A DNA stretch of 6,405 nucleotides from JBFGWM01 sp041588495 (GTDB lineage: Bacteria; Pseudomonadota; Gammaproteobacteria; Pseudomonadales; JBFGWM01). Positions 6,189 to 6,405 of this stretch are shown here, piece after piece. Where the stretch lies: the NCBI GenBank assembly GCA_041588495.1, contig JBFGWM010000164.1:1-6405 (forward strand). The letters are read 5' to 3'. The notes beneath the pieces are model-generated. The model did not search any database, was not told the origin of the DNA, and worked only from the letters and a program-made list of their open reading frames with translations. Made by a program: the position numbers and the translations under genes. Numbering within the stretch: the stretch's first letter is position 1; every line of letters starts with the position of its first letter.

Positions 6189-6237
6189 CCCCGGAATCTC
6201 CCTGGAACAGGCCCGTCATGGGCGCATTCAGCAACCA

Positions 6238-6266
6238 ATCCTAGCATTTCCGCGATTGCCTGACAT
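6238..6266 (-). promoter_or_regulatory. Candidate sigma-70 promoter for the small secreted protein
   Basis: On the minus strand ATGTCA (6266-6261) and TAGGAT (6243-6238) are spaced by 17 bases, each matching four of six consensus bases. It would give a leader of about 43 bases before the ATG at 6188. It overlaps the direct repeat next to the FliA promoter. Confidence 0.35.
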
Positions 6267-6272
6267 TTCCGC
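6245..6272. repeat. Direct repeat CATTTCCGC, two copies, 19-bp period
   Basis: Identical 9-base copies lie at 6245-6253 and 6264-6272, separated by 10 bases. They sit between the two divergent promoters; the second copy ends 1 base before the FliA -35 element. The 19-bp period is near two helical turns, as for tandem regulator sites. Chance duplication is possible. Confidence 0.55.
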
Positions 6273-6273
6273 C

Positions 6274-6300
6274 TAAAGAACTCCCCGCGGGTGCCGTTAA
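6274..6300 (+). promoter_or_regulatory. FliA (sigma-28) flagellar promoter
   Basis: TAAA at 6274-6277 and GCCGTTAA at 6293-6300 are separated by exactly 15 bases. The known FliA consensus is TAAA-N15-GCCGATAA, so the -35 is perfect and the -10 differs at one of eight positions. The bases after TAAA (GAAC) also keep the favoured G. Transcription would begin about 6307, giving a leader of about 37 bases before the ATG at 6344. This suggests that the downstream gene is a late flagellar, motility or chemotaxis gene. Confidence 0.8.
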
Positions 6301-6317
6301 AACCCTCAGGGCAACGG
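6294..6317. repeat. Dyad overlapping the FliA -10 and transcription start
   Basis: CCGTT (6294-6298) and AACGG (6313-6317) flank CCCT-C-AGGG (6303-6311), making a nested inverted repeat centred near the predicted start of transcription. It could be an operator or simply base-composition chance; a transcript starting near 6307 would not contain the left arms. Confidence 0.3.
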
Positions 6318-6343
6318 TTCAGACAGGTACCCGGAGAATCCCG

Positions 6344-6405
6344 ATGATATCCCCAGCCGCCGCTGTGGCACCCGGCCTGGCAAGAAATTTTGCCGGGTCG
6401 GGCCC
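6344..6405 (+). CDS. 5' end of a gene behind a FliA promoter, function unknown
   Basis: An ATG at 6344 is preceded by GGAG with 7-base spacing and lies about 37 bases after the predicted FliA start of transcription. The frame stays open to the window edge for 20 codons, starting MISPAAAVAPGL. This alanine/proline-rich start has no signal peptide or recognisable domain. The promoter suggests a motility-regulon product such as a flagellin-associated, FlgM-like or chemotaxis protein, but the residues seen do not identify it. Confidence 0.65.
   Translation, partial: MISPAAAVAPGLARNFAGSG

Noticed and set aside
5773..6234. A 153-codon minus-strand frame overlapping the small secreted protein
   Set aside because: Its composition is Arg/Gly/Pro-rich with no signal peptide or domain, while the overlapping 105-residue frame has a clean signal peptide and ribosome binding site.

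Overview
The window is compact, GC-rich bacterial DNA with short intergenic gaps and AGGAG-type ribosome binding sites. The gene content points to a flagellated gammaproteobacterium: a PF10023 lipoprotein peptidase, a DUF2804 protein, a crotonase, a lipid-type short-chain dehydrogenase, an acyl-CoA-binding protein, a short AMP nucleosidase, and a near-consensus FliA (sigma-28) promoter. The family calls come from reading motifs, and the taxon is an inference. I see no mobile element, CRISPR array, tRNA or rRNA.

Left part (1-2110). A putative zinc aminopeptidase lipoprotein runs leftward off the window edge. It is divergent from a DUF2804 protein (1067-2086, plus strand), with a 122-base gap between them. 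The DUF2804 gene converges on the next block, and a GC-rich hairpin sits between the two stop codons.

Central block (2117-5699, minus strand). Five genes point the same way with gaps of 21, 54, 75 and 31 bases. In transcription order they are a tandem glutaredoxin/GST-N-like protein, an acyl-CoA-binding protein, a short AMP nucleosidase, a crotonase-family protein, and a classical SDR oxidoreductase. The first three look like one transcript. The last two look like a second unit or sub-operon, with a likely promoter in the 75-base gap. The content suggests handling of acyl-CoA or lipid intermediates alongside thiol/redox and adenylate metabolism, but no defined pathway can be read from the window.

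Right part (5700-6405). A small secreted protein of unknown function (5871-6188, minus strand) lies upstream of the block. A 155-base divergent region separates it from the start of another gene at 6344 (plus strand). That region carries a FliA promoter (TAAA, 15 bases, GCCGTTAA) and a 9-bp direct repeat with a 19-bp period. The gene after it is cut off after 20 codons, but its promoter suggests membership of the late flagellar/chemotaxis regulon.

Most of the window is ordinary housekeeping or accessory metabolism. The points most worth following are the sigma-28 promoter with its truncated target, the secreted two-cysteine protein divergent from it, the degenerate second half of the tandem redox protein, the crotonase lacking one catalytic glutamate, and the gene set linking acyl-CoA binding with AMP nucleosidase.
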